In this document: positions 11,223 through 23,262 of the stretch, piece by piece | How the letters are laid out: every line of letters starts with the position of its first letter | Numbering within the stretch: the first letter of the stretch is position 1 | The notes under the pieces: model-generated | What the model was told of the DNA's origin: nothing | The model's database searches: none | The model's input: the letters and a program-made list of their open reading frames with translations, nothing else | Program-made: the position numbers and the translations under genes | From: Dolomedes plantarius | Taxonomy: Eukaryota > Arthropoda > Arachnida > Araneae > Dolomedidae | Length of the DNA stretch: 64,000 nt | Reading direction: 5' to 3' | Assembly: GCA_907164885.2 (NCBI GenBank) | Contig: OU015492.1 | Span: 204,226,968 to 204,290,967, forward strand

Positions 11223-12460
11223 AGGGGAATTCAGATTTGGCAGCACTGTTGAATCAATTTTATCTCTAATAGCTTATATTCTAATGCCTCTAATAGCTCT
11301 AATTTCTATAATAGCTTATTTTAAATGTTTATCACCGTGCTAGGAATTCCGATTATGGCGTTGATATTTCTTTACTATCCTCCATCGCTGAATAACTATT
11401 GGTTAATCCCATAGTAAAGTAGTTAATAAAACTAGCTGTTATATGGGTGAATGTCTTCAGGATAATTACTCTGAAAGAGATTGCACTGAAAGAGAAAAGA
11501 AAACAAAAATGCGAATTCCAAGGGGAAATCTAATTTTCTACTACTTTCCTTCCGTTTCTTCTTATTTGTAAAAGATAGAATACATCCTTTATGATCTTAA
11601 TTCCACTTTATGATGTGTTTATGTTGGGTAAAAATGATCATCATTCGAGGGATTTTTGATGGGACCACTTTGGCTAATTCATCAAGACGAGCTAAAAGCA
11701 TAACTGGCTATTTTTCCCCAGCCACAGAGATTCAGCAAGTAGGGGGGGAAGCAACTGAAGCGGTAAAAATAAAAATCTCATTATGACAGAGAAAATAGTG
11801 GTCGCGTTAAGGGGAAGAGTGCAAGATCAGGGATTCGTATAAAAATCAAAATATCGCCTCAAATGAAGATGAAGCCCTAAAGGCAACAGTTAAATGAAAG
11901 ATGTTTCGTAAAATCTGATAATTTAAAGCACATGAAAGATTATGCACCACTTACCTGTAGATTGTAAAGCCTTAAAGCGGCCTGCAGTGATTTTCAAAGA
12001 ATTAGTCACTAAGTCAGATGGAGAGATATTTAAGAAACATTTAAAATAATTATTACATTTGGCTAGGGGTTAATTCACAAAGAATGATTTTTCAGCTGAA
12101 GGGGGTGTTTTCAATGGTTTTTAGTAACTAGTATCACTGTCAAGTATACTTTTGTAAAATTCGGGAAAAGAAAACTAAAACAAATATATGTTTTTTCGAA
12201 AACATATAAACATTTAGAGAATCTAAAAATTCAGGTACAATGTTTGATTATTTAAACCAGTTTTAACTTGTGTCGCAGTGAAAAACGAAATTTTTCGTAG
12301 AAAAGAGAGGGACCAGGTCCCGCGTGCAGAAAACGACGTGATTAAAAGTAAAAAACGGGTAACTGAGTTCGAAAAACAGGCAACGAGTCAAGACACAGCT
12401 GCATTTAACGAACGGTTTGGGTGAAGATGGATAAGTTAATGTCGTAGGGAAGAGAATATT
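11223..12460. other. Intergenic stretch, nothing recognised
   Basis: Mixed composition, no open frame with domain features, no tandem or terminal repeats noticed. Confidence 0.5.
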
Positions 12461-14003
12461 GGCAGTAAAAGGGGTCCAGCTGGTTATAATGAACTGAGCA
12501 GTCGAAAATTGGAGATGTAGATATCCGAAGTTAGAAGATGGAAAGAGGAAATAAGGATGTATAAGGTTGACTTCATTAGTGTAAACGGCAGGCGGTCGAA
12601 AGGATGGCGTGGGAATGTGGGGGAGTTATGGGCGCCCCAGATAAGAGAGTATCGAAATACAGCCACTGCCCTCCGTGATGTAGATTGGAGCAAAAGGAAA
12701 GGGGTATAAAGATATGACGTCCAATGATAGAAAGACTAGGGACTCATTGGTTATTGGGTGTCGCCAATGATTGCCCAGGGCGAAGAAGCCAGAGATGACA
12801 GAGATCTGAAAAAGCAACAGAATCGAGAGAGCCGAAAAGCCTAGCAGTTGTGATCTGAGTAGCGGAGAACTGATTGCTAGGAGAAGCTGATAAATAGAAG
12901 GAAAGGCCGCAGCCGATTGAGCATGGCCCATTGATAAGCCCATATTAATAGTCGTCTGGAGGAAGGAATGGAGGAGATAGAATGACAAGGGAAGAAATAG
13001 ATGCAAGCCACCAATACCAAAGGATAGAAACATGCAGCAATTAATGTCCGGACTTCGAGATACCCAACACCCAAAAGTCTGCAGACGCAAGCCCCTGATA
13101 CATAGGCGAGATGTACAAATCATTGATGCCATACACGATAAGTGGCCAGTAGATAGATGAGCTCCCGCACCGAGGCGAACCAGCGACGCCAGCTTACCGC
13201 CCCAAGATAAGCTCATCACCCCGATGACCCTTGCCCTAAACAACGAAGGCTCACTTCAAGATCACCGAGGAATTGACCCTGGCTCTGACCGAAACCATAC
13301 GTTGAATATCCGGTAGCCTAAGCAAGCCCCGGCCGTAGCCGATCAGCCAATAGGGAGGAGGCGAACTTCTCCAGTCGCTATTGTCCGAGGAGAGGGACCT
13401 CATTTTTCAGCCAGCTCAAGGTAGGGAGAAATTTGACGAATTTATTCTTTATCAATGCTCAGAATTTAAAAGGATTACTGGGTTAGGTTAAATGAGAGGA
13501 TTGCGTAGATCAATGACAAGAGCAATTATAATTGATATTATATATGTTGCCATAGATATATATCACTGGTGTGTTTAAAAATAGTGTATTAATGTATGTG
13601 TTTAAGAAATAAATTAATAATTGGTAGTAAATTGCACCTGAGAATTAGTGTAATAATGTATGTGTTTAAGAAGGGAATTAGTAATTGGTAGCGGAATGCA
13701 TATGTGAAATAGGGTATTAATGAATGTGTTTAAGATATGAATTAATAATTGGTAGTAAATTGCACCTGAGAATTAGTGCACTAAGATATGTTTTTAAGAA
13801 ATGAATTAACAATATTGGCAGCAATTAGCACACGAGAAATATGAGGATAGATTAGTGTATGAGGTGGATTGGAAAAAAATGAAAGTGCAATTGATATATG
13901 TATATGTTAATATGTTTGTTTAATAAATTGATTCATATATATATACATTTGAGTAATCACTCATAATCACCGTATACTATTCTAATAACTATCCACTACA
14001 ACA
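12461..14003 (+). repeat. Long interspersed repeat R1, copy 1 (LTR-like)
   Basis: Shares its beginning (GGCAGTAAAAGGGGTCCAGC, then a 'aatgaact.agcag.cgaaaattgg' motif) and its end ('gagtaatcactc.ttatca' and final ACAACA) with 56780-58113. Both copies have a central GC-rich section and a TTTAATAAATT tail, like the polyadenylation zone of a long LTR. I could not define TG...CA ends with a target duplication, so 'LTR of a retroelement with long LTRs' is only a suggestion. The 205-residue minus-strand open frame at 12626-13243 has no domain and is not kept. Confidence 0.55.
13585..13845. repeat. Four-unit 64-bp tandem repeat within R1
   Basis: Units begin at 13585, 13649, 13713 and 13777, each with 'atgtatgtgtttaag' followed by 'aattggtag' and 'aattgcacctgagaattag' or variants. 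The array is absent from the second R1 copy, which has only one related piece near 57950, so it expanded after the copies separated. Confidence 0.9.
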
Positions 14004-15654
14004 AACTCTGTCACAACTTGCGTCCTATTTGGATCAATAACCTGACTTTTAAGATCGGATAGAAACTTTTTAGAAATAATATCGACAAAGACATTGGACA
14101 TCGATAAAAGTGTTTTACTTCGTACGATACGATTATGTGATAACAATGTCTTTCCAAATGTACAAGATTATTTTAATCTATTAATTTAGAAGTTGAAAAA
14201 TTTGATAATTTTCTTTTTTACCTAAAAATAAAAATTCACACAATTCATCTCCTGCTAAGTGTAATTAAAAAAATGACTCTGTTTTATTAATGTTCTTTTA
14301 AATGACCATAAACCTATTTGTAATTTCGCACTCAATAGAAACTTTCGTAAACTTTTTGGTTTTTTTTTTTTTTTTTTTTTTTTTTTCCAATGCGGCGGAC
14401 AGTTTCTTGGACAATATCCTGAAGTGATATACTAAATGAAGTGATATAGATAATGATAATAAAAAAGATAAGAAATAAATGATAAGATATTATATGAATA
14501 TGGGGATGGAATGTGATAACTGGAGATAATCAAATTAGATTTTCACACCAGCAAAGTATAGAGGTTAAAATCTTCATTGCGTTGTGTATTTTAAATTCGT
14601 AAGATATAGTCAAACATTCATGAGTACTTAAGTACTATTGAGAAGTATAACAAATGTAGACACAGTCTCTTTACCGTGATCTTGGTAGCATGTGGAGTGG
14701 ACGATACACATCAGCTATAACCACGAGGCAGCGGCTACTCGGGAAAGATGAAGCCAGGCCTAACACGTTGAATCTGGTCCACGAGTTGATGCATAGAAAA
14801 TGGATGAAGATGAAGGCTGGACCTCTGAAAGTGACACACACCTAAAAGCAGCTCGGTGATGAAGATGATGGTTCCAAGGGTCTGGCTAACTCAGGAATAT
14901 TGCTGGATGATGTGGTTAATGAAGTATCGACACAGAAGAAGAATGGCGACGTTTAAAAGAAAATTATGGTTTATTCATCGAAAACATCTTGACGAGAATA
15001 TGGATACAGAAATATATGGGCTAAAGCCAGCCAGTATCACAAAAAATGTCCGAATACAAAAATTCGGGGAGACACGCTCCAAAATTCCAATACGCATTCA
15101 TGGCGCTAACAATCGAACTCCCCCTTTTATGGAGGGGAAGCAAACCTTTTGTACCCAAAACCTGTTCACACAAGCCTACGTTAAAGTGCTTACTCTGATA
15201 AAGAGATCCCATCTCCTTTTAGACTAAACAACAAAATAATGTCTGTAGAAGGGGATAAATATTAAATAATAGCTGTATCAAAGGACTAAATTAACAGAGA
15301 AATTAAACTGCGATTATATTGTTATTATCTTTAGGAAACATCGGCGTATGAATACATGTAAGCTATTGCACACGTGGGAAGTAGTTATTTTTGCAGTTAA
15401 GTTGAGAAATCGAATCGCGATGCGAAATTCGAATGAGGTAATCGATTCTATTATTGGAAAATGTAAATATATTTAGCTACTGTAGATATTAACAGTATAA
15501 TCGCTTTAAGCATACAATATGTATCTGGAAAATAGTTATTTTAAATTCATATTAATACAGCTAGCAATTAATCGTTTAAAGATGAAATTAATTAAGTTAA
15601 GTTAATAGCGGTTATCATTAAGTCTTTAAATTCTTGAGTAATAAAATTTACATA
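14004..15654. other. Intergenic stretch with a coding-like patch
   Basis: 14358-14387 is a poly-T tract. Between about 14725 and 15230 base composition becomes less AT-rich and short plus-strand frames rich in acidic residues (for example DEDDGSKGLANS from about 14861) appear, interrupted by stops. This could be a decayed gag or transposase N-terminus; I do not recognise it. The remainder shows nothing. Confidence 0.4.
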
Positions 15655-15875
15655 GTGGCATTATGCCACATATCCTTACCGCAAGAGTACACCACAGTTT
15701 TGCTAGCCATTTTATTATGAGGGCACCATATAGGCGGACTAGAATTATCCCCTATGAAGGGACTAAACAAACGGAGGCTTTTACAGGCGCAACGTTGGGA
15801 TTCGGTCCGAGCACCCTCAGCACCGAAAAGCAGCGCGCTATACCACAGGGCCTCCACAAGCCTCGTAAAAATGTA
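15655..15875 (-). mobile_element. tRNA-derived SINE candidate
   Basis: On the minus strand a tRNA-like head has an A-box-like TGTGGTATAGCGCGCT (15832-15847 on plus) and a B-box-like GGACCGAATCCC (15797-15808), spaced as in a tRNA gene. It is followed by a non-tRNA body ending near 15655. Several mismatches to the box consensus and no intact cloverleaf argue for a SINE rather than a functional tRNA. Confidence 0.55.
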
Positions 15876-16582
15876 AGAATCTGATTACTATTTTTAATTT
15901 AAGCATAATTTGATACATATGGATTCATTTGTATATCAGGAGGGAAGGAGTAACAGCACCTTTCTTTTGGAAATGTAACAAGTTGTTGGAAGTCAAAGAG
16001 GATCAAAAATGTTTCTGATTCAAATGGGAACTTAACTGTAACATTAACCCAAAAACGCTATAAATAATACTAAATAAAAGGGAACTTTTGCATGTTTCAG
16101 AAAGATTTTTAAAAAAATACAAAAAAAGATTGATTAAAAATTAATCAGCGTGTTTTCATTTTAAAATTTTATAAAAGCAAGTAGAAACAACAATTCAAAT
16201 ATACTTTTTCTATACTGCACCGTAAATTTACGTTAACTTTTCTAACATCGTTAAAATTTACTTCGTTTTTTTCGCTATTAATCCGTCAAATAACAGGATT
16301 ACTGAGGTTCTTTAAAACGTCAAGAGCCTAGATAATTAGTTAATATGGTTTTATTTTGGTGAAGGAGATTTCTCGAAAAGAAAAATGTAAAAAAACATAT
16401 TTGACAGATAATAAAAAGATTTCATTACGTTATCAAGAAAAGCTTTTTTAAAGTTTTTAAAGATAAGACTGCAATTAAATGATAAATTGTTTTAATAAAT
16501 TACTAATACAGCAATAGTTAATATAGAATTTTATCAGGGATAGTATGTGAAATGATTCTATTATATTTAGGTACTAGAAGGT
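15876..16582. other. Intergenic stretch, nothing recognised
   Basis: AT-rich, no usable frames or repeats. Confidence 0.5.
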
Positions 16583-16949
16583 AACCCGTCATTTTGACGT
16601 CATAATACTAATAATGAGTCATAATGGAAAAAGTATATGAAAGTTAAAAAATATCCCGAATTATCTAACTATATTGCATTTAATCCACACCTTGTAAAAG
16701 CAGACCCTTTCATTATTTTTTATTTATTTAGTTTTTCATTCGATTGGAGTAGTAGACTGACATCCAACCCGTCATTTTGACGTCATAATACTAATAATGA
16801 CGTCATAATGGAAAAAGTATATGCAAGTTAAAAAATATCCCAAATTATCTAACAATATTGCTTTTAATCCACACCTTGTAAAAGCAACCCTTTCATTAAT
16901 TTTATTTATTTAGATTTTCATGCGATTGGTGTAGTAGACTGCCATCCAG
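16583..16949. repeat. Tandem duplication of 183 bp with TGACGTCA sites
   Basis: Two units starting at 16583 and 16766 are about 95% alike over their length. Both contain the palindrome TGACGTCA (16595-16602 and 16778-16785). A second site is TGAGTCA in unit 1 (16615-16621) but TGACGTCA in unit 2 (16798-16805). These match the CREB/ATF and AP-1 consensus sites, but in repetitive intergenic DNA that alone is not evidence of regulation. Confidence 0.9.
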
Positions 16950-17845
16950 TTTTTTACAGCTCACTACGCGATATGAATACTTGAGCTACCTCGATTCAAT
17001 CACATTCAAGTTTGTTTAATTTCAGAATTCATCGCAAAAGTAAACAGATTTTTAAAAACTGTTAAATATACAGCTAAAAGCATCCAATTTTTTTTAGTTC
17101 GGAATGTTTTACAGAAAAATAGGCTGAATAAACGTGATTTGATGGAGAAGATATTAGTTTTTAGGTAAGAAAAAATTCTGATCCACATCTGAAATTGAAA
17201 TTAAGCCTAACCGGCTGTTTGTTTACTGAGGACTTCAACTGAAAGATGAGTACAGCCCGGAAGTGTTATACAGAGACAACGGCTATTATATATATATAAT
17301 TCTGCATAGTTTTTCAATGTTTAGAAAAATGTAGCACGATTTGAATTGCAAGAAGTTCGAAGGGTAAAATTCTAAAACTCAGAGTTACTCATATAGTCGG
17401 TTAGGTTCATTTAAGACATCACATTCGTTATAAATATAAGGCTCGGATTGAACCAATGGTACCAGTATACCTGATGACTGAAATAATATAATATACACCC
17501 TTATTCAAACATACGACAAAAATTTTGAGGGGGGGGGGAGAAATTCAGTATCGTTAAAAAAATCATTAAAAAATGTCCAGGAGAAAACAGTGTGTCGCTG
17601 GACATATAATAATTACAAGATAAAAAGAACTTTTTATATACCATGTTTTTAAATTTTCTGTTGAATCTTATAAACTTGACAATTCTATGCATTAATAAAT
17701 ACTTTTTTAAATTTTTTTTGATGAATTATCCCATCAACTTGAAAGAAAATAAAGTTAATTGGATGTTAACATGCATATAACTTTTCGTTCCCGTACCGAC
17801 CAATAGATGGCTGCACCAGTCTACAAAATAAAATTAACTGGAAAT
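16950..17845. other. Intergenic stretch, nothing recognised
   Basis: AT-rich DNA with a G9 run near 17531-17540. Minus-strand open frames of 60-63 residues have no domain features. Confidence 0.5.
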
Positions 17846-18134
17846 AACTGAAAATTAATTTAATTCTGCTTGAATAGGGCTAAAAATATTAAAAAAATGC
17901 ATTGCCATCATGTTCTGAGCTATTCTAAAAGTTCAAATGTCTATCTAGTCGGGAAGTTAGTTAAAAATCGATTGCAAGATTTGTACAAAATTAACTGAAA
18001 ATTAATTTAATTCTGCTTAAAGATGGCTAAAAGTATTCAAAAAATGCATTGTCATCGTGTTCTGAGCTATTCTAAAAGTTTCAAATGTCTAGCTAGTCGG
18101 GAAGTTAGTTAAAAATCGATTGCAAGATTTGTAC
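17846..18134. repeat. Tandem duplication of 147 bp
   Basis: Two units start with AACTGAAAATTAATTTAATT at 17846 and 17993 and end at 'gattgcaagatttgtac'. They differ at a handful of positions. No coding function. Confidence 0.9.
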
Positions 18135-18706
18135 TGGACAAACACACACACAAACAAGAAAGCAAGTTAATAAAAACACTGTAAAAATGAGAATTCAGGG
18201 ATTCAAAAATTGAGAGTCCAGAAATTTTTGAATAGTTCAATTGGGAGAGGGTTGAACTAGAGAATAGGAGACTTAAAAGCCGCATCCCGGAAGATGGTCA
18301 TTAGAAATTACTGGTATCATTTCAAAAAAGTTTTTTACTGTACAATGTATACGAGATTGAAAAATAAAATGTAGAACCTATAAAGTTACCTGCCAACGTA
18401 AATTTTGAGATCTTTGTCAAGCATTACATTGCAATGCAATAAGTTTAATGTTCAAAATTAATATTTTTAACGTTTCAACAATAGCACCTAAATTAGGGTA
18501 AACCAAGATATCGTTTCATCTGGTGTAGTAATAATTATCAATTTATATGCTTTTAACTTTCATTTTTTTCCCACAGATATTGATTCTTGCATTTCCCCCC
18601 GCAACTTATATAATTCCTCCAAATCATTTTACCATTAAATTGGGAAAAGAATAATGCGGATCGTCTTCTTCCGGCCATAATAAAATGGAGCGTGTTTATT
18701 TTTATG

Positions 18707-18763
<57 letters not shown>

Positions 18764-19430
18764 AGCATCCAAAGTAGCTCATCAGTCCAAACGCATTGGT
18801 AGCTTCAGAAGCATTGTTTTAAGAGCTTTGTACAATGTGAAATCTCGTGTAAATGAAAAATTAATTTAATGTAAATCTAAGAATTATTCCATTCTGTAAC
18901 ACCACAGTTCTGTAAAATTACATTTAATTTGAATAATCGATAACTGAACACATATTACGGTAGAAAAGGCTTAGAAAAATCTAAGAATACAAAAGAGAAA
19001 TAGGATTTAGTTAATGAAAAATAAATATTATAAGATTTATGCGGCATTATTTACACATTCCTTTACATCCCAGCATCCAAATGCTTAGTAGCGAGATGTT
19101 TTCCAATTAGTTTACGAAAAGGCTTTGTCATATGAATAATCTGCATTTACTGACCTTTAGGAAAATAAATTTTCTTTTGAAGTTAGAAGAGATAATCAAA
19201 ATCAATACCACGTGTTTAACTTGAGATATTTACGGGTGGAAAAAGGTCTAGGTCTTGGCTTTTCTTTCCGCTTAAAGTATTTTGTCTCAGCAATTTGAAG
19301 AGCATATGATTATATGGAATGGAAATCTTAGTGATAGAAATGTGCATAAATCCAAAATACAACTAATGCTGACTAATCTTTAGGATTTATCACTTTCCTA
19401 TCTACTATTACTAACATGCGATTTCCTAGG
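18135..19430. other. Intergenic stretch with one TA array
   Basis: The TA array at 18711-18761 is the only clear structure. No gene or transposon end recognised. Confidence 0.5.
18711..18761. repeat. (TA)n microsatellite
   Basis: About 25 TA units following ATGGCCA. Confidence 0.95.
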
Positions 19431-20463
19431 TAGGGCGGGTGTCCAAACTATCGCCCCTGTGCCTAATATCGCCTACTCGTGTTTCTAAAGTATGATTCGC
19501 GCTATGTATGAGAAAATGCAGTAACTAATAAATAATCCAACAGAGATAGATAAAAATAATACGAATATAGACAAGAAACAAACAGAAATCAAGCACTATG
19601 GGCATCCACGCACCAACGGCAAGATTCTGTATAAGTGCTTGAACTCAACCATAAAACAACAGAAGTAACCGACAGGTCTCTTCACCAGGGAGCCTAACTA
19701 TATCAGTTACCTCAAGGGGAACTTTCTGAATAGGATGCAGGTAAGCCCAAAAGACATCCCAGGGCCCCGAGTCCCCCAAGGAAGCAATAAGTCAAAAAGA
19801 AAATGAAAAGACAAACACAACTTACAGTATGGGCTCAACGCACCTTACATGCAAGCACACAAAATCCTAATGCAAAATAAAAGATGCGTACACAACCCAA
19901 TTCCGTAAGTGACGGTTATGGCGAAACAGCAGACAATTCTATCCTAAAAGTTACGTCAAGTGATTTAGCAGTCTATGCTTGTTTTTTTAATTTTTGTTTG
20001 TTTCTATTGCTTATATTTTACAAAAATGCAGTAACTTCTTAGTTCTGGGTCTGTTCTAACAGCGGCGCTAGCGACAACGCTCTTATCACTGACACCAGAA
20101 ACTATATGACGTCTGAAGTTGTTTTGGCTGTTGTCTTCGTAAACTGTGGCTTAAAGTGCATTAAACAGAGACTTTGCTAGCAACGCCTTTTAACAGGTGC
20201 TCCTAATTTCGTCTGGCAGGCGGTAGGAGGAACAGAGGTAGGCATTATTAGGAACCGCTCTGGAGTTCACTGGAAATTTCAATTTTTCCAACTTAGCTAC
20301 GTAACTTAAACTGGCACGGGTTTTGGAGCTGGTTGATCTCAGGATACCAAAGGAAATAGTTCTTAGGGATGTTCTTTGAGTTTCCAGCCTAATAAGAAAC
20401 TAAAAAGTGGATGAAATGTCGAAACAAATTTAGAGTAGGTGATATTTTGGACACCTACCCCAT
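19431..20463. mobile_element. Possible DNA transposon with imperfect inverted ends
   Basis: The left end GGTAGGGCGGGTGTCCAAAC..TATCGCC..ATATCGCCTACTC is mirrored imperfectly by the right end GAGTAGGTGATATTTTGGACACCTACCCC. I cannot identify a target duplication or a transposase, and the interior has no open frame of note. A defective element with about 25-30 bp inverted repeats is the simplest reading; superfamily unknown. Confidence 0.4.
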
Positions 20464-20624
20464 TAAATTCTGGGGGGGGGGGGAATTCTCTATTATTTGA
20501 GGACAGTATATTGCAAAAAACGTTTCTTGTTTCATGTTATCAGCTCATGTTATCCCAATTCTCTATCCGTGTCGAGATATTTTGGTTTCTTGGTACCTTG
20601 ACGATATAAAATGACCTCCTTAGA

Positions 20625-21067
20625 CAGGGTTGCCAATCACTTTGGCTTGCAAGGGCCACACTGGGTGCGGAGCAACTGCATATAAATAGGTAAAAGTTCC
20701 TTTATATAAATAACAAAGCTTCCTTTATTATTTAACATATAAAAATTAGAGCAGCATAAATTTAAAACTAGTGCGATATTTGACCTTGCTTTTGTGAAAC
20801 CAATGCTTAAAGTTTAGTTCTGTGGAAATGGTTGTAATTCTTCGTGAGTCCCATCAGAAATTTTTATCTGATTTTACTCTTCGAGTGCCAAATCTTTGAA
20901 AATAGTCGTTCAAAAATGTAGCTACTAGTGCCAATAAACTATGACGGGAATAGGGTGTGACGATAAATAGAGGAATGGTTTTCTCTGGTAAGGTAAACGT
21001 TATAAAATTTACGATCTCGTAGGGGCAACATTATTAGCTGTCAAGGGCCGCGGGTTGACCAAGCCTG
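20625..21067. mobile_element. hAT-type MITE
   Basis: Starts CAGGGTTGCCAATC and ends GGTTGACCAAGCCTG, an imperfect inverted pair of the hAT type. The flanking 8-mers TCCTTAGA (20617-20624) and TCCTAAGA (21068-21075) differ at one position, a good fit to an aged 8-bp target duplication. Subterminal CAAGGGCC occurs near both ends in direct orientation. It is 443 bp and has no coding frame. Confidence 0.6.
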
Positions 21068-21709
21068 TCCTAAGATGAGAACTGGTTGGCGAGATATGGA
21101 GTAAGAGTATTATTGATCAGGTTTTATGAAATCGCTGGGAAGAGTGAAGTCAGCAACAAAGCTTCTAAATATACAGGCTGACTTATAAGCATATATATTG
21201 TTTCGTAGTATCAATTTTATAAACATAATAACACCTTTAGAACCGCATATGTAATCATTTAGAAAAATTATCAATCTCAAAATTGCCATTTCAACTTCTT
21301 CCTCATATCCATTATTTTTTTCCCTTAGGCCAAGCCACGGGGGTTCTCAGACTGGGGAGGGGGGGGGGCAATTGCCACGGGATTGAATAAAAAAATTTCA
21401 CAAATTATAATCGCAATAGAGACTAAGATATGTAACCTTGCAACTTTGACCATGGGGCGTTTTGTCTGTCTTAAGGCAAGGGGTGGTGTGGCTTGCTCCC
21501 AGGGTGCCAAGGTTCGTTGTGGGACCCAAGGTGTTTGGTGACGGAGAGAGCGACTGTGAATCTCTTGGGGGTGTGGAATCCTCTGAGGGAGTCACTGTAT
21601 CACGTTCAAGGCTGCGGCTTGTCACCACTTCAACGCAGCCCGGCTGGAAACCGGGTGATGCCCCAGGCTAAGAGTGACAATGGTAGCTGGGGCCTCGACT
21701 TTCGCCATA

Positions 21710-21958
21710 TGAGCCGGTGAAAGGCAAAGTGGTGTAAGTCACATTTTCAACTTTTTTTAGTTGAGGGCAAAAATGTAATCTCCATGTTCAATTTATGATG
21801 GAATTGCAAATAATTATTATTTGCAATATTATAATAAGTATGTTAAATTATAATTTGTTCAATTTATAGTGGAATTTTCGGTAGTTTTTGCAGTAAAACG
21901 CTTTGGACTTACACCACTTTACTTACTGACTTACAACACTTTGCCTTTCACCGCCTCA
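21710..21958. mobile_element. TA-flanked MITE family M1, copy 1
   Basis: Inverted ends TGAGCCGGTGAAAGGCAAAG and its complement CTTTGCCTTTCACCGCCTCA are flanked by TA on each side. Length 249 bp; the second copy (22902-23149) is 248 bp with the same ends and similar interior ('aaattataatttgttcaatttat'). TA duplication and short length suggest a Tc1/mariner-mobilised MITE. The target here (CGCCA-TA-TGGCG) is itself palindromic. Confidence 0.8.
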
Positions 21959-22182
21959 TATGGCGTTAGCTCCTGTTGCTCCTCTTTTGTCCTAAACTAA
22001 CTCCTACCTGTGTAACTCAGTGCAAGGTGGGATTATGACGCGCCGCGTAAACGACTGTCTTCAGGTACAACGTTTGTCGCATACCTGATCGGTGGAACGA
22101 CGTAATATTCCGAGTTGTCCATCTTACAATTTTATTTCCGATTGACAGGTTTCGGCCCTCGGCGGGGAAACCAGACAAACGC

Positions 22183-22247
22183 GTGTTTCATCGATTGCAT
22201 CAATAAAACACGTGTCCCTGTTTTTATTGCTGCAATCGATGAAACAC
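22183..22247. other. 26-bp stem inverted repeat
   Basis: GTGTTTCATCGATTGCA (22183-22199) and TGCAATCGATGAAACAC (22231-22247) are perfect complements, and the stem continues inward (CAATAAAA with TTTTATTG) past one mismatch to a loop of about 13 nt. A transcript would form a stable hairpin. It adjoins the 3' end of SINE S1 and could belong to another small element. Confidence 0.8.
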
Positions 22248-22284
22248 AGTTCATCTTTTTCAGATTTGTGAAAACAATATTCAT

Positions 22285-22583
22285 TACTGTGTGTGTGGCT
22301 AATGTCTCTGGGGGATGACGACATTACACCCCAGTCCGGTGTACATATGAATACAAGACATAGAAACAGACAAATGACACAATCACAGAAGAATTTTTTA
22401 TTGACAAACGATGAAGCGATGGACGATGGGTTGCAGCTCCCCTTTCTAGACGGGGCTCCATTTGCAGGCGGAAGACTGACCGGTTCCCCAGAATACAGCC
22501 AAGTCTTACGCGAAAATCGAACCCGCAACCCCGGCGTGGCAGGCTGATGCCTTTAACCACTTAGCCACTGGGCGACCATTCAT
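22285..22583 (-). mobile_element. tRNA-derived SINE S1, copy 1
   Basis: Minus strand: TGGCTAAGTGGTTAAAGGC (A box, about 22550-22569 on plus) and GGGTTCGATTTTC (B box, about 22512-22524) form a good tRNA-like RNA polymerase III promoter. They are followed by a body with CCCGTCTAGAAAGGGGAGC and a 3' region ending 'tgtacaccggactggggtgtaatgtcgtca' in part. The second copy at 42842-43928 shares head and body. This intact copy shows the pre-insertion sequence of the site split by a Helitron-like element in copy 2. Confidence 0.8.
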
Positions 22584-22901
22584 TACTGTTGTGGTCATAG
22601 ACTAGTTCGTGAGCCCCCTGGATCTAGTGAATCATTGAGTGAATACATTTTCAAAAGGTAAGTGTATGTAATTGCTAGTTCTATGTATTTTTACGTAAGA
22701 TTACGTTCCTGCATAACAGTCCTCCGGAAAGCAAAATTTTTAGACTCTAAAACCGTCCGTCCGTACCTCACGAGTTACAATTTTGGCAACATGCAAAACC
22801 CAGTCTGTATCGCTTGGAGAAGCAGTAAGCAGTTAAACAGAAACGTACCAAAATGCGTCAAAATTTCAACGTACATGTATATATATACATACGTACATAT
22901 A

Positions 22902-23149
22902 TGAGGCGGTGAAAGGCAAAGTGGTTAAGTCAGTAATACAAGTGCTGTAAGTCAAAAGAGTTTAACAGCAAAAACGGCAAAAAATTCCACCATAAATTGA
23001 ACAAATTATAATTCAAAACAATTATTACAATACTGCAAATAATAACTATTTACAATTCCACTATAAATTGAACATAGAGATTACATATTTGCCCTCAAAT
23101 GAAAAAAGTTGAAAATGTGACTTACACCACTTTGCCTTTCAACGCCTCA
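22902..23149. mobile_element. TA-flanked MITE family M1, copy 2
   Basis: Ends TGAGGCGGTGAAAGGCAAAG and CTTTGCCTTTCAACGCCTCA, TA on both sides, 248 bp. It is the partner of 21710-21958 and only about 1 kb away. The interior includes the inverted pair 'cataaattgaacaaattat' and 'ctataaattgaacatagag'. Confidence 0.8.
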
Positions 23150-23190
23150 TATATACTAGATACATATTAACCTAACACTTACGTATATAC

Positions 23191-23262
23191 ATACAAAAGA
23201 GGTAAGCAATGATAAGTAATCCTACGTTAATAACCCACGGTAGTTTCGTTAGAAAAGAGACT
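23191..23262. repeat. Dispersed about 65-bp repeat, copy 2 (inverted)
   Basis: AAGAGGTAAGCAATGATAAG and the following 45 bases are the reverse complement of 8858-8915 with few differences. Confidence 0.65.

Noticed and set aside
12626..13243. 205-residue minus-strand frame
   Set aside because: It lies in repeat R1, has no domain features, and is not kept in the second R1 copy.
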